Shown here: piece after piece, positions 36,368 through 45,061 of the stretch | How the letters are laid out: every line of letters starts with the position of its first letter | How positions within the stretch are numbered: position 1 is the first letter of the stretch | Assembly (NCBI GenBank): GCA_963815965.1 | Contig: CAWFIT010000013.1 | Span: 1-64,000, forward strand | Reading direction: 5' to 3' | Source: DASVFB01 sp963815965 | GTDB lineage: Bacteria; Actinomycetota; Thermoleophilia; Gaiellales; Gaiellaceae | DNA length: 64,000 nucleotides | The notes under the pieces: model-generated | Seen by the model: the letters and a program-made list of their open reading frames with translations, nothing else | Told to the model about the DNA's origin: nothing | Databases searched by the model: none | Translations under genes and position numbers: made by a program

Positions 36368-37243
36368 TCAGTCGATCGTGGTGAGGAAGGACTCGACCGC
36401 GTCGAGGAACGCGTCGGGCTCCTCCACGTGCGGCATGTGACTCGACTGCTCGAAAAGGATCCACTCCGCGCCCGGGATTCGTTTGTGGATCTCCCCGACG
36501 ATCAGTGGAGTCGCCTCGTCGTAACGGCCTGACACCAGCAGCGTCGGCTTATCGATCTCGTGCAGACGGTCGGTGATGTCCCATGTCTTCAGCGACCCGA
36601 CGACGTGGAACTCGCTCGGGCCGTTCATGGCGTGGTAAACGGTCGGGTTGGCGGCGATCTGCGCGAACGAACGCACGACGCAGTCGGGCATCGGCACGAT
36701 CCGGCAGACGTGGCGCGCGTAGAAGACCGCGACGGCCGCCTCGTACTCGGGATCGTCGGTCGTGCCGGCATTCTCGTGCCTCGTCAGCGTCTCCTGCACG
36801 TCCTGCGGTTGGTCAGCGCGCAAGCGGTTCGCCTCCGAGACCCAGAGCGTCATGCTCGCCGGCGAGTCGGCGACGACAAGTCCTCGCAGGCCCGCCGGGT
36901 GGTCGAGCGCATGCTCCATGGCAAGCATTCCGCCCCACGATTGGCCGACGACGGCGTACCGCTCGGCGATCCCAAGGTGTCTGGTGAGCTCGACGAGCTC
37001 GTCCTTGAAGAGCTGTGGTGTCCAGAAGTCGGCAGGGGCATCGGGTAAGAGGTCGCTGCTGCCGCAACCGAGCTGGTCATAGAGGACGCATGCTCGGCCG
37101 GACCGGCTCAGGTCCGCGATAGGCTCGCAGTAGTCGTGCGCGGCGCCGGGGCCGCCGTGACAGATCACGACAGCCGTCTGCGGCGAGGAAGCGTCGAGCT
37201 CGCCCACGACGCGGTACCAGGTTTCGTGACCTTGCCACTTCAT
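36368..37243 (-). CDS. pip: Proline iminopeptidase (alpha/beta hydrolase, S33)
   Basis: 291 residues. Oxyanion motif VICHGGPGAAHDY, nucleophile elbow VVGQSWGGMLA, acid Asp in VSGRYDEATP and His in SSHMPHVEEPD. Length and HGGPG motif match prolyl iminopeptidases removing N-terminal proline. ATG 37243 fits homologues; GTG 37264 would add seven residues. Converges on the cNMP gene with 7 bases between stops. Confidence 0.88.
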   Translation of the reverse strand: MKWQGHETWYRVVGELDASSPQTAVVICHGGPGAAHDYCEPIADLSRSGRACVLYDQLGCGSSDLLPDAPADFWTPQLFKDELVELTRHLGIAERYAVVGQSWGGMLAMEHALDHPAGLRGLVVADSPASMTLWVSEANRLRADQPQDVQETLTRHENAGTTDDPEYEAAVAVFYARHVCRIVPMPDCVVRSFAQIAANPTVYHAMNGPSEFHVVGSLKTWDITDRLHEIDKPTLLVSGRYDEATPLIVGEIHKRIPGAEWILFEQSSHMPHVEEPDAFLDAVESFLTTID

Positions 37244-37339
37244 CCGTCCCTCGCGTGCGGTCACGCGAAGAGCGTACTCGGGCGCCGGTCCCGCGTGGAT
37301 CTGCTTGGCTAACCGGGCTGACTCGACAAGGAGGAGCAC

Positions 37340-37774
37340 ATGACGACCAAGAACGACTTCGACGCCGAACAGTGGAAGCTGGTCGCGGAGGGACCGGTCA
37401 CCGCCGGGATGATCGTGCTCGGCGCGGAAGGCGGCGGGACGTTCCGCGAGACGTACGCGCTCGCGCGAGCGTACGCCGACGCGCGCAAGCAGCACGGCGA
37501 GAGCGAGTTGCTCGACGAGATCGTTTCGGCGAAGCCCGAGTTCGACCGACACCGCTACAAGTCGCAGGAGGAGCTCCGCGAGCAGGGTTCGCAGCGGCTC
37601 GCCGACGCAGTCGCGCTACTCGGAGAGAAGGCGACGCCGGAGGAGGTCGCCGACTACAAGGCATTCGTCGCCAACCTCGCGTCGGCGGTCGCGTCCGCGC
37701 ACAAGGAGCACGGGCAGCAGATCAGCCCGGCCGAGCAGGCGGCGCTCGACGAGATTGTTGCGCGACTCGGCTAA
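37340..37774 (+). CDS. Conserved-looking helical protein of unknown function
   Basis: 144 residues, charged and helical, no signal peptide. FDAEQWKLVAEGPVTAGMIVL and FVANLASAVASAHKEHG suggest a soluble helical bundle. AGGAGC precedes the ATG. Function not recognised. Overlaps the convergent membrane protein by 4 bases. Confidence 0.7.
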   Translation: MTTKNDFDAEQWKLVAEGPVTAGMIVLGAEGGGTFRETYALARAYADARKQHGESELLDEIVSAKPEFDRHRYKSQEELREQGSQRLADAVALLGEKATPEEVADYKAFVANLASAVASAHKEHGQQISPAEQAALDEIVARLG

Positions 37775-38352
37775 CTGAAAAACGGCTTCGCGACCATGTC
37801 GGCCGCGATCAGGAGCACGAGGACGACGTCCGCGCGCGCGACCGCGATCACCCGATTCAGTCGCGCGCTCACCTCCGGATCTTCGGGCCCCTTCGTCTCG
37901 ATGAGCTTCGCGAGCCGCCCACCTTCGGGGCCGAGGAAGGCCGCGCCGACGACGAACGACACGCCCCAGCCGACGAGGCCGAAGATCGTCCAGAAGTGGT
38001 CGTAGCCCCAGCCGCCCTTGTGCATGAGCACGAAGCCCATCGCGAGGACGAGTAGCGACGCCGGGACAAAGACGCGCGTGCTGAGCCACTCGGCCTGCCT
38101 GCCGATCTGGAGCAGCTGGCCGTAGTCCTTCGCACGCTGCGCCTGCCACGCGAGGACGCTGATCATCGTCCCGCCGCCGAGCCAGACGATCGCAGCGAGC
38201 ACGTGGATCGATTTGAAGACGAGGTACCAGCTCGTCTTGGAGAAGAAGAGGACGAGCAGGGCGAGCCCTGCGATCGGTCCGAGGATCCCGAGCCATTCGA
38301 GTGCCGTCCGGTGGCTTTCCGCGGGAGCCCGCGTTGTCGTGTCCTGGGTCAT
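37771..38352 (-). CDS. DUF2269-like integral membrane protein
   Basis: 193 residues with about four transmembrane helices. SWYLVFKSIHVLAAIVWLGGG is the DUF2269 pattern with its conserved His and Trp, which may bind haem as in related CopD-like proteins. RLNRVIAVARADVVLVLLIAADM forms the last helix. Function unknown. Confidence 0.78.
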   Translation of the reverse strand: MTQDTTTRAPAESHRTALEWLGILGPIAGLALLVLFFSKTSWYLVFKSIHVLAAIVWLGGGTMISVLAWQAQRAKDYGQLLQIGRQAEWLSTRVFVPASLLVLAMGFVLMHKGGWGYDHFWTIFGLVGWGVSFVVGAAFLGPEGGRLAKLIETKGPEDPEVSARLNRVIAVARADVVLVLLIAADMVAKPFFS

Positions 38353-38383
38353 GGCGACAGTGAACCCGAATTCGGAACGGTCT

Positions 38384-39964
38384 TCAAGGGCGATTCGTCC
38401 AGACTTTCACCTGCCCTTCCCGCGCAAGCAAACGGAAGCCGTGCCCGCGCAACGCGGCCTGCGCCCGCCCGAGGCACCGCGGGTAGAACTGCTCGTAGAG
38501 CCCGTCGTGGACCGCCACGTAGCGGATGCCCAGTCGAGTCACCTCCCGGGACCAGGTCCCGCAGGTGAGCGGGCGCAGACGTCGCGCAGTCCTGAACGCC
38601 GGTCGCGGAGCCGTCGTCGAGTAGCCGGCCGGGCGCTGCCTCAGCGCGGACATGTCGTAGTAGAGGTACGTGCTGTTCAGCTGCACGTCCGGCAGGAACA
38701 CGGGCAGCTCGAGGAGGCGACCCGGGCCGGCTTCGCGCAGCGCAGCGTACGCCGCGTTTCCTTCGTCCGCGGGAGCTGCGTGGTAGATGCGGACGTGCAG
38801 GTCGACCGCCACGAGCACGAGCGCGAGGGCGACGAGCCACGGCCGTGCGCGTGCGAACGCGAACCCGACGAGCGCCGCGATCGCGAGGCACGCGATCGGC
38901 AGCAGTCTCTCCGGCACGCGCGCGACCTTCAACCCAGGGACGACGTGGCGAGCGAGGCTGTACGTCGGCAAGTGCGTGCCGAGCGCGATCACGACGGGGA
39001 TGACGACCGAGGCGACGAGGAGCGCGGCGAGGGCGTAGCGGCGGTCGCGAAGGAGCAACGCGAGCCCGACGAGCGCGAGCAGCGGCGTCAGCCAGCCGAG
39101 GAAGACGAACGCCTCGCCGCTGCCGTGGCGCGAAACGAATCCGATCCAGTCCGCCGAGTAGCGGCCGACCTCCGCGAGCGACCGCCCGTGCTCGTGGAGC
39201 GAGCCACGAATTGCGTAGTAATGCACCAGCCCGGCCGCGGCCACGGCGAACACCGTCCCGGGAACAGCGTCGAGCAAGCCGCGCCCGCGCACGAACGCGT
39301 ACGCGACGAAGAACGGGACGGCGCCCACGGCGAGGCTGACTTGCCCCGACAGCGGGATCGCTGCGATCGCCGCGCCGGCGAAGAACGGCCGCCTCTTCTC
39401 GAGCGCGAGCAACGAGAGCGGCAGGAAGAGCGAGATCGGCCCGAGCAGGTGCCCGGTGCTCTGCGCGACGCGGTACGGCGCGAGCGCGAAGGCAAGGCCG
39501 CCGACGAGGGCCGCGCCGCGGGGCAGCCCGAGCGAGCGCAGCCACGCGCAGGTCGCGCCGCCCGCTCCGACGTAGGCCAGCAGCGTGAAGAGGTTCCACG
39601 CGAGCACGGCACCGAAGAGTGCGAAGAGCGGCCAGTACGGGAGGCCGAAGACGAGCCCCTGGAAGTTCACGCGTGGCGACAACTCCGGCCGGAAGCTGTA
39701 CGGGTCGTGCCAGAACGCGTTCGCGTGCTCGAGTTGGTGGCCGAACAGCCACAGGTTCCAGCCCGTCTGCAGGTAGTCTCCCGGCGCCGCCTCGCCGATG
39801 GGGGTCGCTCGCACGGCGAGGAAGTGCGTCCGCAGATGCTCGACCGCCGGCCACGTCGCGAGCACGCCCGCAACGAGGTAGAGCTCGGCGGCTAGTGCGG
39901 CAAAGCCCGCGCGGCTCGAAGCAGCTCGTCGAAGTCGGGCACCTCGTCCGTCTTGTACCGCCAT
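38384..39964 (-). CDS. Polytopic membrane protein (YfhO/glycosyltransferase-like)
   Basis: About 526 residues with ten or more hydrophobic helices and a soluble C-terminal part. The first loop contains YLQTGWNLWLFGHQLEHAN and SFRPELSPRVNFQG, resembling GT-C or YfhO-type proteins that handle lipid-linked sugars. The start is uncertain: ATG 39964 overlaps the peroxiredoxin 3' end by 73 bases, and the hydrophobic region begins near 39890. No catalytic motif can be assigned. Confidence 0.7.
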   Translation of the reverse strand: MAVQDGRGARLRRAASSRAGFAALAAELYLVAGVLATWPAVEHLRTHFLAVRATPIGEAAPGDYLQTGWNLWLFGHQLEHANAFWHDPYSFRPELSPRVNFQGLVFGLPYWPLFALFGAVLAWNLFTLLAYVGAGGATCAWLRSLGLPRGAALVGGLAFALAPYRVAQSTGHLLGPISLFLPLSLLALEKRRPFFAGAAIAAIPLSGQVSLAVGAVPFFVAYAFVRGRGLLDAVPGTVFAVAAAGLVHYYAIRGSLHEHGRSLAEVGRYSADWIGFVSRHGSGEAFVFLGWLTPLLALVGLALLLRDRRYALAALLVASVVIPVVIALGTHLPTYSLARHVVPGLKVARVPERLLPIACLAIAALVGFAFARARPWLVALALVLVAVDLHVRIYHAAPADEGNAAYAALREAGPGRLLELPVFLPDVQLNSTYLYYDMSALRQRPAGYSTTAPRPAFRTARRLRPLTCGTWSREVTRLGIRYVAVHDGLYEQFYPRCLGRAQAALRGHGFRLLAREGQVKVWTNRP

Positions 39965-40359
39965 GCACCGCGGACCGTACCGCCGTGGTCGACGAGGAAC
40001 GCCGAGCGCCGCGCGACGGCGCGCAACCCACGAAACTCGAACGCGATGTCGAACGCGTGCACCGCGTCGGCGTTCCAGTCCGAGAGCAGCGGAAAGTTGA
40101 GGTCGAGCGTTTGCGACCACGCAATGTGCGTCCACGGCGAGTCGCGCGAGATGCCGAAGACGCGCACGCCCGCCTCCTCGAACTCCGGGCTCCTGTCACG
40201 CAGGAGCTCCATCTCGTCAGTTCAGGTTGAAGACCAGTCGAAGAGGTAGAAGACGAGCAGGATCGGCCCGTCGGCAGCGAGCTCGGCAAACGTCGTATCG
40301 TCGCCGGGAGCACGCTGGACGGCGGCCGCCGGGATCAGGTCGCCGACTTCGAGGCTCAC
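39892..40359 (-). CDS. Peroxiredoxin, AhpE type, candidate selenoprotein (in-frame TGA at active site)
   Basis: Reading TGA at 40224-40222 (minus strand) as selenocysteine gives one 155-residue protein. GTG start at 40359 with AAGGGA just upstream; MELLRDRSPEF continues in the same frame directly after. The thioredoxin-fold Prx pattern is complete: LEVGDLIPAAAV, ILLVFYLFDW, then SST-U-TDEMELLRDR, VFGISRDSPW, FPLLSDWN and RRSAFLVDHGG. U46 falls exactly on the peroxidatic Cys; the Ser three residues before and the later Arg that complete the Prx active site are present. A SECIS-like hairpin follows the TGA. Reduces peroxides. If TGA were a true stop, a catalytically dead 106-residue fragment would remain. 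Sec machinery genes are not in the window. Confidence 0.85.
40187..40210 (-). promoter_or_regulatory. SECIS-like hairpin downstream of the in-frame TGA
   Basis: On the minus strand, 11 bases after TGA, the sequence folds as GG, a bulged A, GCTCCTG, loop CGTGA, CAGGAGC, CC. The 7-bp inner stem (40201-40207 with 40189-40195) is perfect and extended by two G-C pairs across the bulge. The apical loop contains GU, and lies 21 bases after the TGA, close to the 18 bases in E. coli fdhF. Bacterial SelB recognises such a loop inside the coding region. Confidence 0.75.
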
Positions 40360-40428
40360 TAGTGTCCCTTCAGTGAATGTCGTCGCGATTCTCGGTCGCG
40401 AGCACCAAGCGATACAAGGACACAGGGA

Positions 40429-40454
40429 GCGCCGATAGCTGTAGCTATCGGCGC
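40429..40454 (-). terminator. Perfect 12-bp palindromic hairpin
   Basis: GCGCCGATAGCT and its complement separated by two bases. It lies between the stop of the beta-propeller gene (40524) and the peroxiredoxin start (40359), both on the minus strand, so it probably ends the sigma-factor operon and separates it from the peroxiredoxin gene. Confidence 0.55.
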
Positions 40455-40523
40455 GACTGAGGACGCAGTAGCGCGCCGCGTGATCGCGGGCGAGAAGCCG
40501 GCGGACATTTGCTGGAGGGACAC

Positions 40524-41670
40524 TCAGTCGATGCTAACCGTCCAGCCCGCGAGACCCGGGAACGTGCGGGAGCGGAACTGGCGCGACACGTTCGACACCG
40601 CGTCGAGCTTCGGCATGCCGGCGACGCGGACGAACACGAACTGGTCGGCAGCGGGCCAGCCGATCGCAAGCCAGTCGCCGTCGGGTGACCAGACGGCATC
40701 GCTCAGCGCGGGAGCGCCCGTGAACAGCGGGCGTCTGGGGAAGCGGAGCGTGTCCGCGTCGACGAGCAGGACCTGCGGCCCGGCCGTCAGCGCGAAACGA
40801 TGTGAGCCCGGGGCGAAGGCCGCGGTTCCCGCGACGCCGGGCGTCGGCGTACGGCCGACGACGTGTCCCGCCCCGGAGTACACGCTCACGCTGTGGTCTC
40901 CGAGCACGAGTAGGCGCGCGCCGTCATCGGACCACGTCAAGGCGCGGATCCCATTCGCCTCCGGCGGCGTCTGCCAAAGGAGCGTTCGCGCATCGGCATC
41001 GACGACACGCGCGAGGCCTCCCGTGCCGACGTACGCGACCTGGTGCGTTCCGGGCCGCCAGGCGGGCGCGACGCTCGAGCTCGCCGGGCCGACCGCGCGG
41101 TCGTTCGTTCCGTCGCCGGCGATCACGCGCAGCGTCGAGCCGGCGAAGTACGCGATCCGAAAGCCTTCGAACGACCAGCGCGGGAAGGCGACGCGGCGTT
41201 TGTTGGGCTTCTCCCAGCGCACCTTCCCGTTCGGCTCGAGTGCGACGAGGTCACGGGCGTTCAGCACGCCGGCGACGAAGAGGCCGTGCGGCGACCACGC
41301 TGCGTCGCGGTACGGTCCGAGCCGGCGCCGCGAGCCGTCCTGCTGGACGACCCACGCGGCGCGCGGCGACTGGACGAGTAGCCGGCCCGGCGCCGGTAGC
41401 CGCTACGAGCTCGCGCTGCGCGTTGCGAACGCCGGCGACCTTCTCTCGGCCGACGGCGTCGCGGATCGAGTTGACCACGGACCGCCCGGGCGGCGTGACA
41501 GCGGCCGCGACGATTGCGACGACCGCCGCGGTGAGCGCGAGCGAACGCACGTGGCGGCGCGGCCACGAGACGGGCCGACGCTCGAGATAGGCGGCGCGCA
41601 CGACCTCCCACGTTCGCCGGCGCGCGTCGTACTCGCCGGGGATCTCGACTCGCTGCAGGTCGCGCTTCAC
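40524..41670 (-). CDS. Membrane-anchored beta-propeller protein, sigma-factor partner (frameshifted)
   Basis: About 382 residues. N-terminal cytoplasmic region (LQRVEIPGEYDARRRTWEVV), one TM helix (SLALTAAVVAIVAAAVTPPG) and an extracellular six- to seven-bladed propeller of TolB/WD40 style (AAWSPHGLFVAGV, PRWSFEGFRIAYF, VWSPDGDWLAIGW). GTG start overlaps the sigma gene stop (GTGA). A 1-base frame change near 41395-41410 joins the TM half to the propeller; total length 3n+1 agrees. By layout a candidate anti-sigma or sensor for the ECF factor. The last residues are GWTVSID. Confidence 0.78.
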
Positions 41671-42161
41671 TCGAGCCGCTCCTTCAGCTTGTCGAGGCCG
41701 CGGCGGAGGCGCGAGTTGACGGTGCCCCGCGGCAGGTCGAGCAGGTCGGCGATCTCGCCAGGCGTGTACTCGAGGAGGTAGCGGAGCACGATCACGGCGC
41801 GGTGGTCCGGGTCGAGCGACGCGAGCGCAGGCAGCATCCGCTCGTCGGGGTCGACCCGTTCGGGCGCAGCGACGTCCTGCTCCTCGGCCTCGGCCCGCAG
41901 CTTCGCCGCGCGTGCCCAGTCGATCGCGCGGTTGACGGCGATCCGGTGCAGCCACGGGCCGAAGGGCCGCCGCCGGTCGAAGCGGTCGAGGTTGCGCACG
42001 GCGGCGAGAAACGCCTCCTGCGCGATGTCCTCGGCCGCGGCGGCGTCGTGGACGACGAGGTACGCGGCGCGGTAGGCCCGCGCCCAGTGCTCGCGGAAGA
42101 GGGCCTCGAGATCCGAGACCGATCCGCGCTGCGCACCGCGAATCCACGCGCGCTCCGCCAC
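41667..42161 (-). CDS. ECF RNA polymerase sigma factor
   Basis: 164 residues. Region 2 (about 17-85: ALFREHWARAYRAAYLVV, AEDIAQEAFLAAVRNLDRF, PWLHRIAVNRAIDW) and region 4 (about 105-160: DHRAVIVLRYLLEYTPGEIADLL, GTVNSRLRRGLDKLKERL). Genetic coupling to a membrane beta-propeller protein indicates an extracytoplasmic signal. Confidence 0.92.
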   Translation of the reverse strand: MAERAWIRGAQRGSVSDLEALFREHWARAYRAAYLVVHDAAAAEDIAQEAFLAAVRNLDRFDRRRPFGPWLHRIAVNRAIDWARAAKLRAEAEEQDVAAPERVDPDERMLPALASLDPDHRAVIVLRYLLEYTPGEIADLLDLPRGTVNSRLRRGLDKLKERLE

Positions 42162-42249
42162 CCGCCGACTCTACGACGGAAAGTTCGCACGAGGTCCATA
42201 CGGACAGGACCCGGGACCAGGTCCTCGCGGAGCGGGACTGGTGCCTCAG

Positions 42250-42657
42250 TTAGTCGTCGTACGTCGGCACGCCCGCGAAGTGCTCAGGCTGCCACGTCGA
42301 CTCGAAGCGCTCGGCCTGCCTGTTGCCGATCGCGAGCACGGCTGCGTCCGGCGTCTCCGCCACGGCGGCTCTCCTGACGCCGGGATCCTTGACGACGACA
42401 AGGCTTCCGCGGTCGCAGGTGAAGGACTCGCCCCCAACGTCGAACCTCACCCTCCCGTCGAGCACCAGGTAGACCTCCTCGTGGCGGCCGCTGAGCTCGT
42501 CGTGGTCGCCGATGATGTGCGTGCCTGCCTCCTTCGCACGGTAGACGTTCATTCCGAACGCGGTGAGCTGGAAGTAATGCTGGATCGGCTTCCAATCCAC
42601 TCCCTCGTCGTCGATGGAGGGGACGTCCTCGATCGTCGTCACCACGAACGCGGCCAT
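42250..42657 (-). CDS. Cupin-domain protein
   Basis: 135 residues with a small cupin barrel: HIIGDHDELSGRHEEVYLVLDG (metal His and Glu), RVRFDVGGESFTCDRGSLVVV, VLAIGNRQAERF. No signal, so cytoplasmic. It follows the GCS2-type ligase gene by 3 bases and probably shares its transcript. Substrate unknown. Confidence 0.85.
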   Translation of the reverse strand: MAAFVVTTIEDVPSIDDEGVDWKPIQHYFQLTAFGMNVYRAKEAGTHIIGDHDELSGRHEEVYLVLDGRVRFDVGGESFTCDRGSLVVVKDPGVRRAAVAETPDAAVLAIGNRQAERFESTWQPEHFAGVPTYDD

Positions 42658-42660
42658 GGG

Positions 42661-43857
42661 TCAGGCAGGCACGGGCGCGACCTCGGTCGCGTTCGCGATC
42701 GCGCTCACGACCTCGACGATGTCGCGGTTCGCGTTGAACACGCGCAGCTGGCGATCCGAGCCATTCCCGCGAGCGAGGATGTCGCGCACACCGTCGAGCT
42801 CCCGCTCGGCGCCGAGCTCGCGCGCATGCGGCTCGAGCTCCTTCAGCGTTCGCCGGATCACCTGCGCCACGGCGACACGGTTCCGCTTGCCCGTGGCGAG
42901 GTCCATCACCGGCGCTTCGAGCCCGTAGCGGCCGGCGAGCCACTTGTTCTCGGTCGTGAGGATACGGTGGTAGGTCGGGATCTTCTCGCCGGCCTCGTGG
43001 CGCTCCGAGAACAGCTTCACCAGCGACTGCACGAAGGCAGTGATCGCGATCGCGTCCTCGAGCCTCGTCACCGCGTCGCAGATGCGGACCTCGACCGTGC
43101 CCAGTCGCGGGTGCGGCCGGATGTCCCACCAGATGTGCGTGTAGTCGGCGATGCAGCCCGTCTTCTCGAGCTGGCCGACGACCTCCGCGTAGTCGGCGTA
43201 GTCGCGAAAGCGCGGCGGCGGCCCTGAGCGCGGAAACGCCGCGAACACCATCTGCCGCGAGGATGCGAGGCCGGTCGGCTCGCCGCGCCAGAACGGCGAG
43301 CTGGCCGAGAGCGCGAGCAGCGACGCCAGATGCTGGAGCATCCCGTTCACGACCTGGATCGCCGTGTCCGGGTCCGAGACGGCGACGTGAACGTGCAGGC
43401 CGAAGATCAGCTCGCGCCGCGCGACGTACTGAAGCTGGTCGACGAGGTTGCGGTAGCGGTCGCGCGCGGTGATGCGCTGACGCTCGAAGAGGCTGAACGG
43501 ATGCGTGCCTGCGGATCCGACGCGCAAGCCCTTCTCCTGAGCGATCCCGGTCACGTACGCGCGGAGCTGGCGCAATGCCCGCTCGACGTCGCTCGGCGTG
43601 CGGCACACCGGCGTCGCGACCTCTAGCACCGACTGCATGAGCTCGGGATTGACGTTCGCGGCGAACTCGTGCCCCGCCATCGCCTCGAGCACCGTGTCGA
43701 CGTGCTGGACGAGGTCGAACGTCTCCGGGTCGAGGAGCATGTACTCCTCCTCGACACCGAGCGTGTACGGCTCGCTCTGCCCGAACTTATGGTCCAGCAC
43801 GCTGCCGCCCGCGGCGAAGCTCTTGCTCGTGATGGAGGCCGGATAGATCTGCTTCAC
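42661..43857 (-). CDS. Carboxylate-amine ligase, GCS2/YbdK family
   Basis: 398 residues. GVEEEYMLLDPETFDLV near the N-terminus is the metal-binding acidic motif. FGLHVHVAV, QYVARRELIFG, WWDIRPHPRLGTVEVRICDA and ENKWLAGRYGLEA match YbdK/EgtA-like glutamate-cysteine ligases. It likely joins a carboxylate (glutamate) to an amine using ATP. Whether it makes gamma-glutamylcysteine cannot be told from sequence. 4-base overlap with RidA upstream. Confidence 0.88.
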   Translation of the reverse strand: MKQIYPASITSKSFAAGGSVLDHKFGQSEPYTLGVEEEYMLLDPETFDLVQHVDTVLEAMAGHEFAANVNPELMQSVLEVATPVCRTPSDVERALRQLRAYVTGIAQEKGLRVGSAGTHPFSLFERQRITARDRYRNLVDQLQYVARRELIFGLHVHVAVSDPDTAIQVVNGMLQHLASLLALSASSPFWRGEPTGLASSRQMVFAAFPRSGPPPRFRDYADYAEVVGQLEKTGCIADYTHIWWDIRPHPRLGTVEVRICDAVTRLEDAIAITAFVQSLVKLFSERHEAGEKIPTYHRILTTENKWLAGRYGLEAPVMDLATGKRNRVAVAQVIRRTLKELEPHARELGAERELDGVRDILARGNGSDRQLRVFNANRDIVEVVSAIANATEVAPVPA

Positions 43858-44237
43858 GGGTCGAGTATGGCGTCGGCTTCGATTTCAACCAACCAGCGTG
43901 GGTCGAGGAGCTGCGTGACGACGCAGGTTGCGGCAGGACGGATCTCTGCGAAGACCTCGCCGTGCGCGCGCGCCACGCCCTCCCAGTGCTCCGCCGACGT
44001 GACGAACATCCGGGTGCGCACGACGTCCTCCGGGCGCGCGCCCGCCTCGGCGAGTGCGTCGACGACGATCGTCAGGCAGCGCCGCGCCTGCTCGTATGCG
44101 TCGTCGGGCGGCGGCGCACCGTCGGGCATGACGGGCGCCGTGCCGGCGACGTGCACGTGGCGTCCGGCGACGACCGCACGCGAGAAGCCGGCGACGGGCT
44201 CGTACGGCGAACCGGAAGAGATCAGGCGCCGGGCCAT
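43854..44237 (-). CDS. RidA/YjgF-family protein
   Basis: 127 residues: VAGRHVHVAGTAPV, YEQARRCLTIVVDALAEAGA, VVRTRMFVTSAEHWEGV, CVVTQLLDPRWLVEIEADAI. The arginine and the C-terminal VEIEA of RidA enamine/imine deaminases are present. First gene of a three-gene minus-strand set with the ligase and cupin; divergent from the beta-lactamase-like gene with 20 bp between starts. Confidence 0.9.
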   Translation of the reverse strand: MARRLISSGSPYEPVAGFSRAVVAGRHVHVAGTAPVMPDGAPPPDDAYEQARRCLTIVVDALAEAGARPEDVVRTRMFVTSAEHWEGVARAHGEVFAEIRPAATCVVTQLLDPRWLVEIEADAILDP

Positions 44238-44257
44238 TCCTTCTAGTATCGCGCCGC

Positions 44258-45061
44258 GTGGAGTCCCTGCGGCAAGTCGAGAGCTGGGGCGCGCGCGAAG
44301 CGGCGGTCGGTGTCCTCCGCAACGGCGACGTCGTCGCGACGCATGGTCCGCGCGACGTCGTCTTCCGTTGGGCATCCGTGACGAAGCCCGTCGTCGCGCT
44401 GGCGACGCTTGTCGCCGCGGAGGAAGGGACGATCGACCTGGACGCGGCTGCCGGGCCCGAAGGCTCGACCGTTCGCCATCTCCTCGCCCACGCGTCTGGA
44501 CTCCCCTTCGACGGCGATCAGCCGATCGCGAAGCCCGGCCGCCGGCGCATCTACTCGAACACGGGTTTCGAGCAGCTGGCCGACTCGGTCGCGCGCGCGT
44601 CCGAGATGCCCTTCGAGGAGTACCTGCGCGCGGCCGTTTTCGACCCGCTCGGGCTCCGCGCGGAGTTGCGCGAATCGGCCGCCGCCGGCATCCACGGAAC
44701 CCTCGACGATCTGCTCGCCGTCGCGCGCGAGTTTCAGGCACCCGCGCTCGTTGCGCCTGAGACGCTCGCCGAGGCGACGTCGGTGCAGTTTCCAGGCCTC
44801 GGCGGAGTCTTACCGGACGTGGGCCGCTTCGACCCGAACGACTGGGGGCTCGGCGTCGAGCTGCGCGATGCGAAGCAGCCGCACTGGACCGGCCGGGGCA
44901 ACTCCGAGCGGACGTTCGGGCACTTCGGCGGCAGCGGGACGTTCCTCTGGGTCGATCCCGACGCGGGCATCGCGTGCGCGTGCCTCACCGACCGTCCCTT
45001 CGACAAATGGGCGCTGGAAGCCTGGCCGCCGTTCTCCGACGCGATACTGGAGGAAGCGTGA
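44258..45061 (+). CDS. Serine hydrolase, beta-lactamase/esterase family
   Basis: 267 residues. Ser-Lys motif S40-V-T-K43 in FRWASVTKPVVAL, Tyr-x-Asn in RRRIYSNTGFEQLAD, and HFGGSGTFLWVDP corresponding to the third (H/K-x-G) motif. Shorter than true class C beta-lactamases and without a signal peptide, so a cytoplasmic esterase or amidase is more likely than resistance. GTG start. Confidence 0.85.
   Translation: MESLRQVESWGAREAAVGVLRNGDVVATHGPRDVVFRWASVTKPVVALATLVAAEEGTIDLDAAAGPEGSTVRHLLAHASGLPFDGDQPIAKPGRRRIYSNTGFEQLADSVARASEMPFEEYLRAAVFDPLGLRAELRESAAAGIHGTLDDLLAVAREFQAPALVAPETLAEATSVQFPGLGGVLPDVGRFDPNDWGLGVELRDAKQPHWTGRGNSERTFGHFGGSGTFLWVDPDAGIACACLTDRPFDKWALEAWPPFSDAILEEA

Noticed and set aside
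40210..40212. ATG at 40212 as the start of a short peroxiredoxin
   Set aside because: It would lack the first strands and the active-site residue; the upstream frame through TGA is fully Prx-like, with a ribosome site before GTG 40359.
38349..40313. 654-codon minus-strand open frame spanning the membrane protein and peroxiredoxin
   Set aside because: It is out of frame with both conserved proteins and has shadow-like composition.
44258..45061. Antibiotic-resistance beta-lactamase
   Set aside because: No signal peptide, short length and a cytoplasmic operon with an amine oxidase point to a general serine hydrolase.
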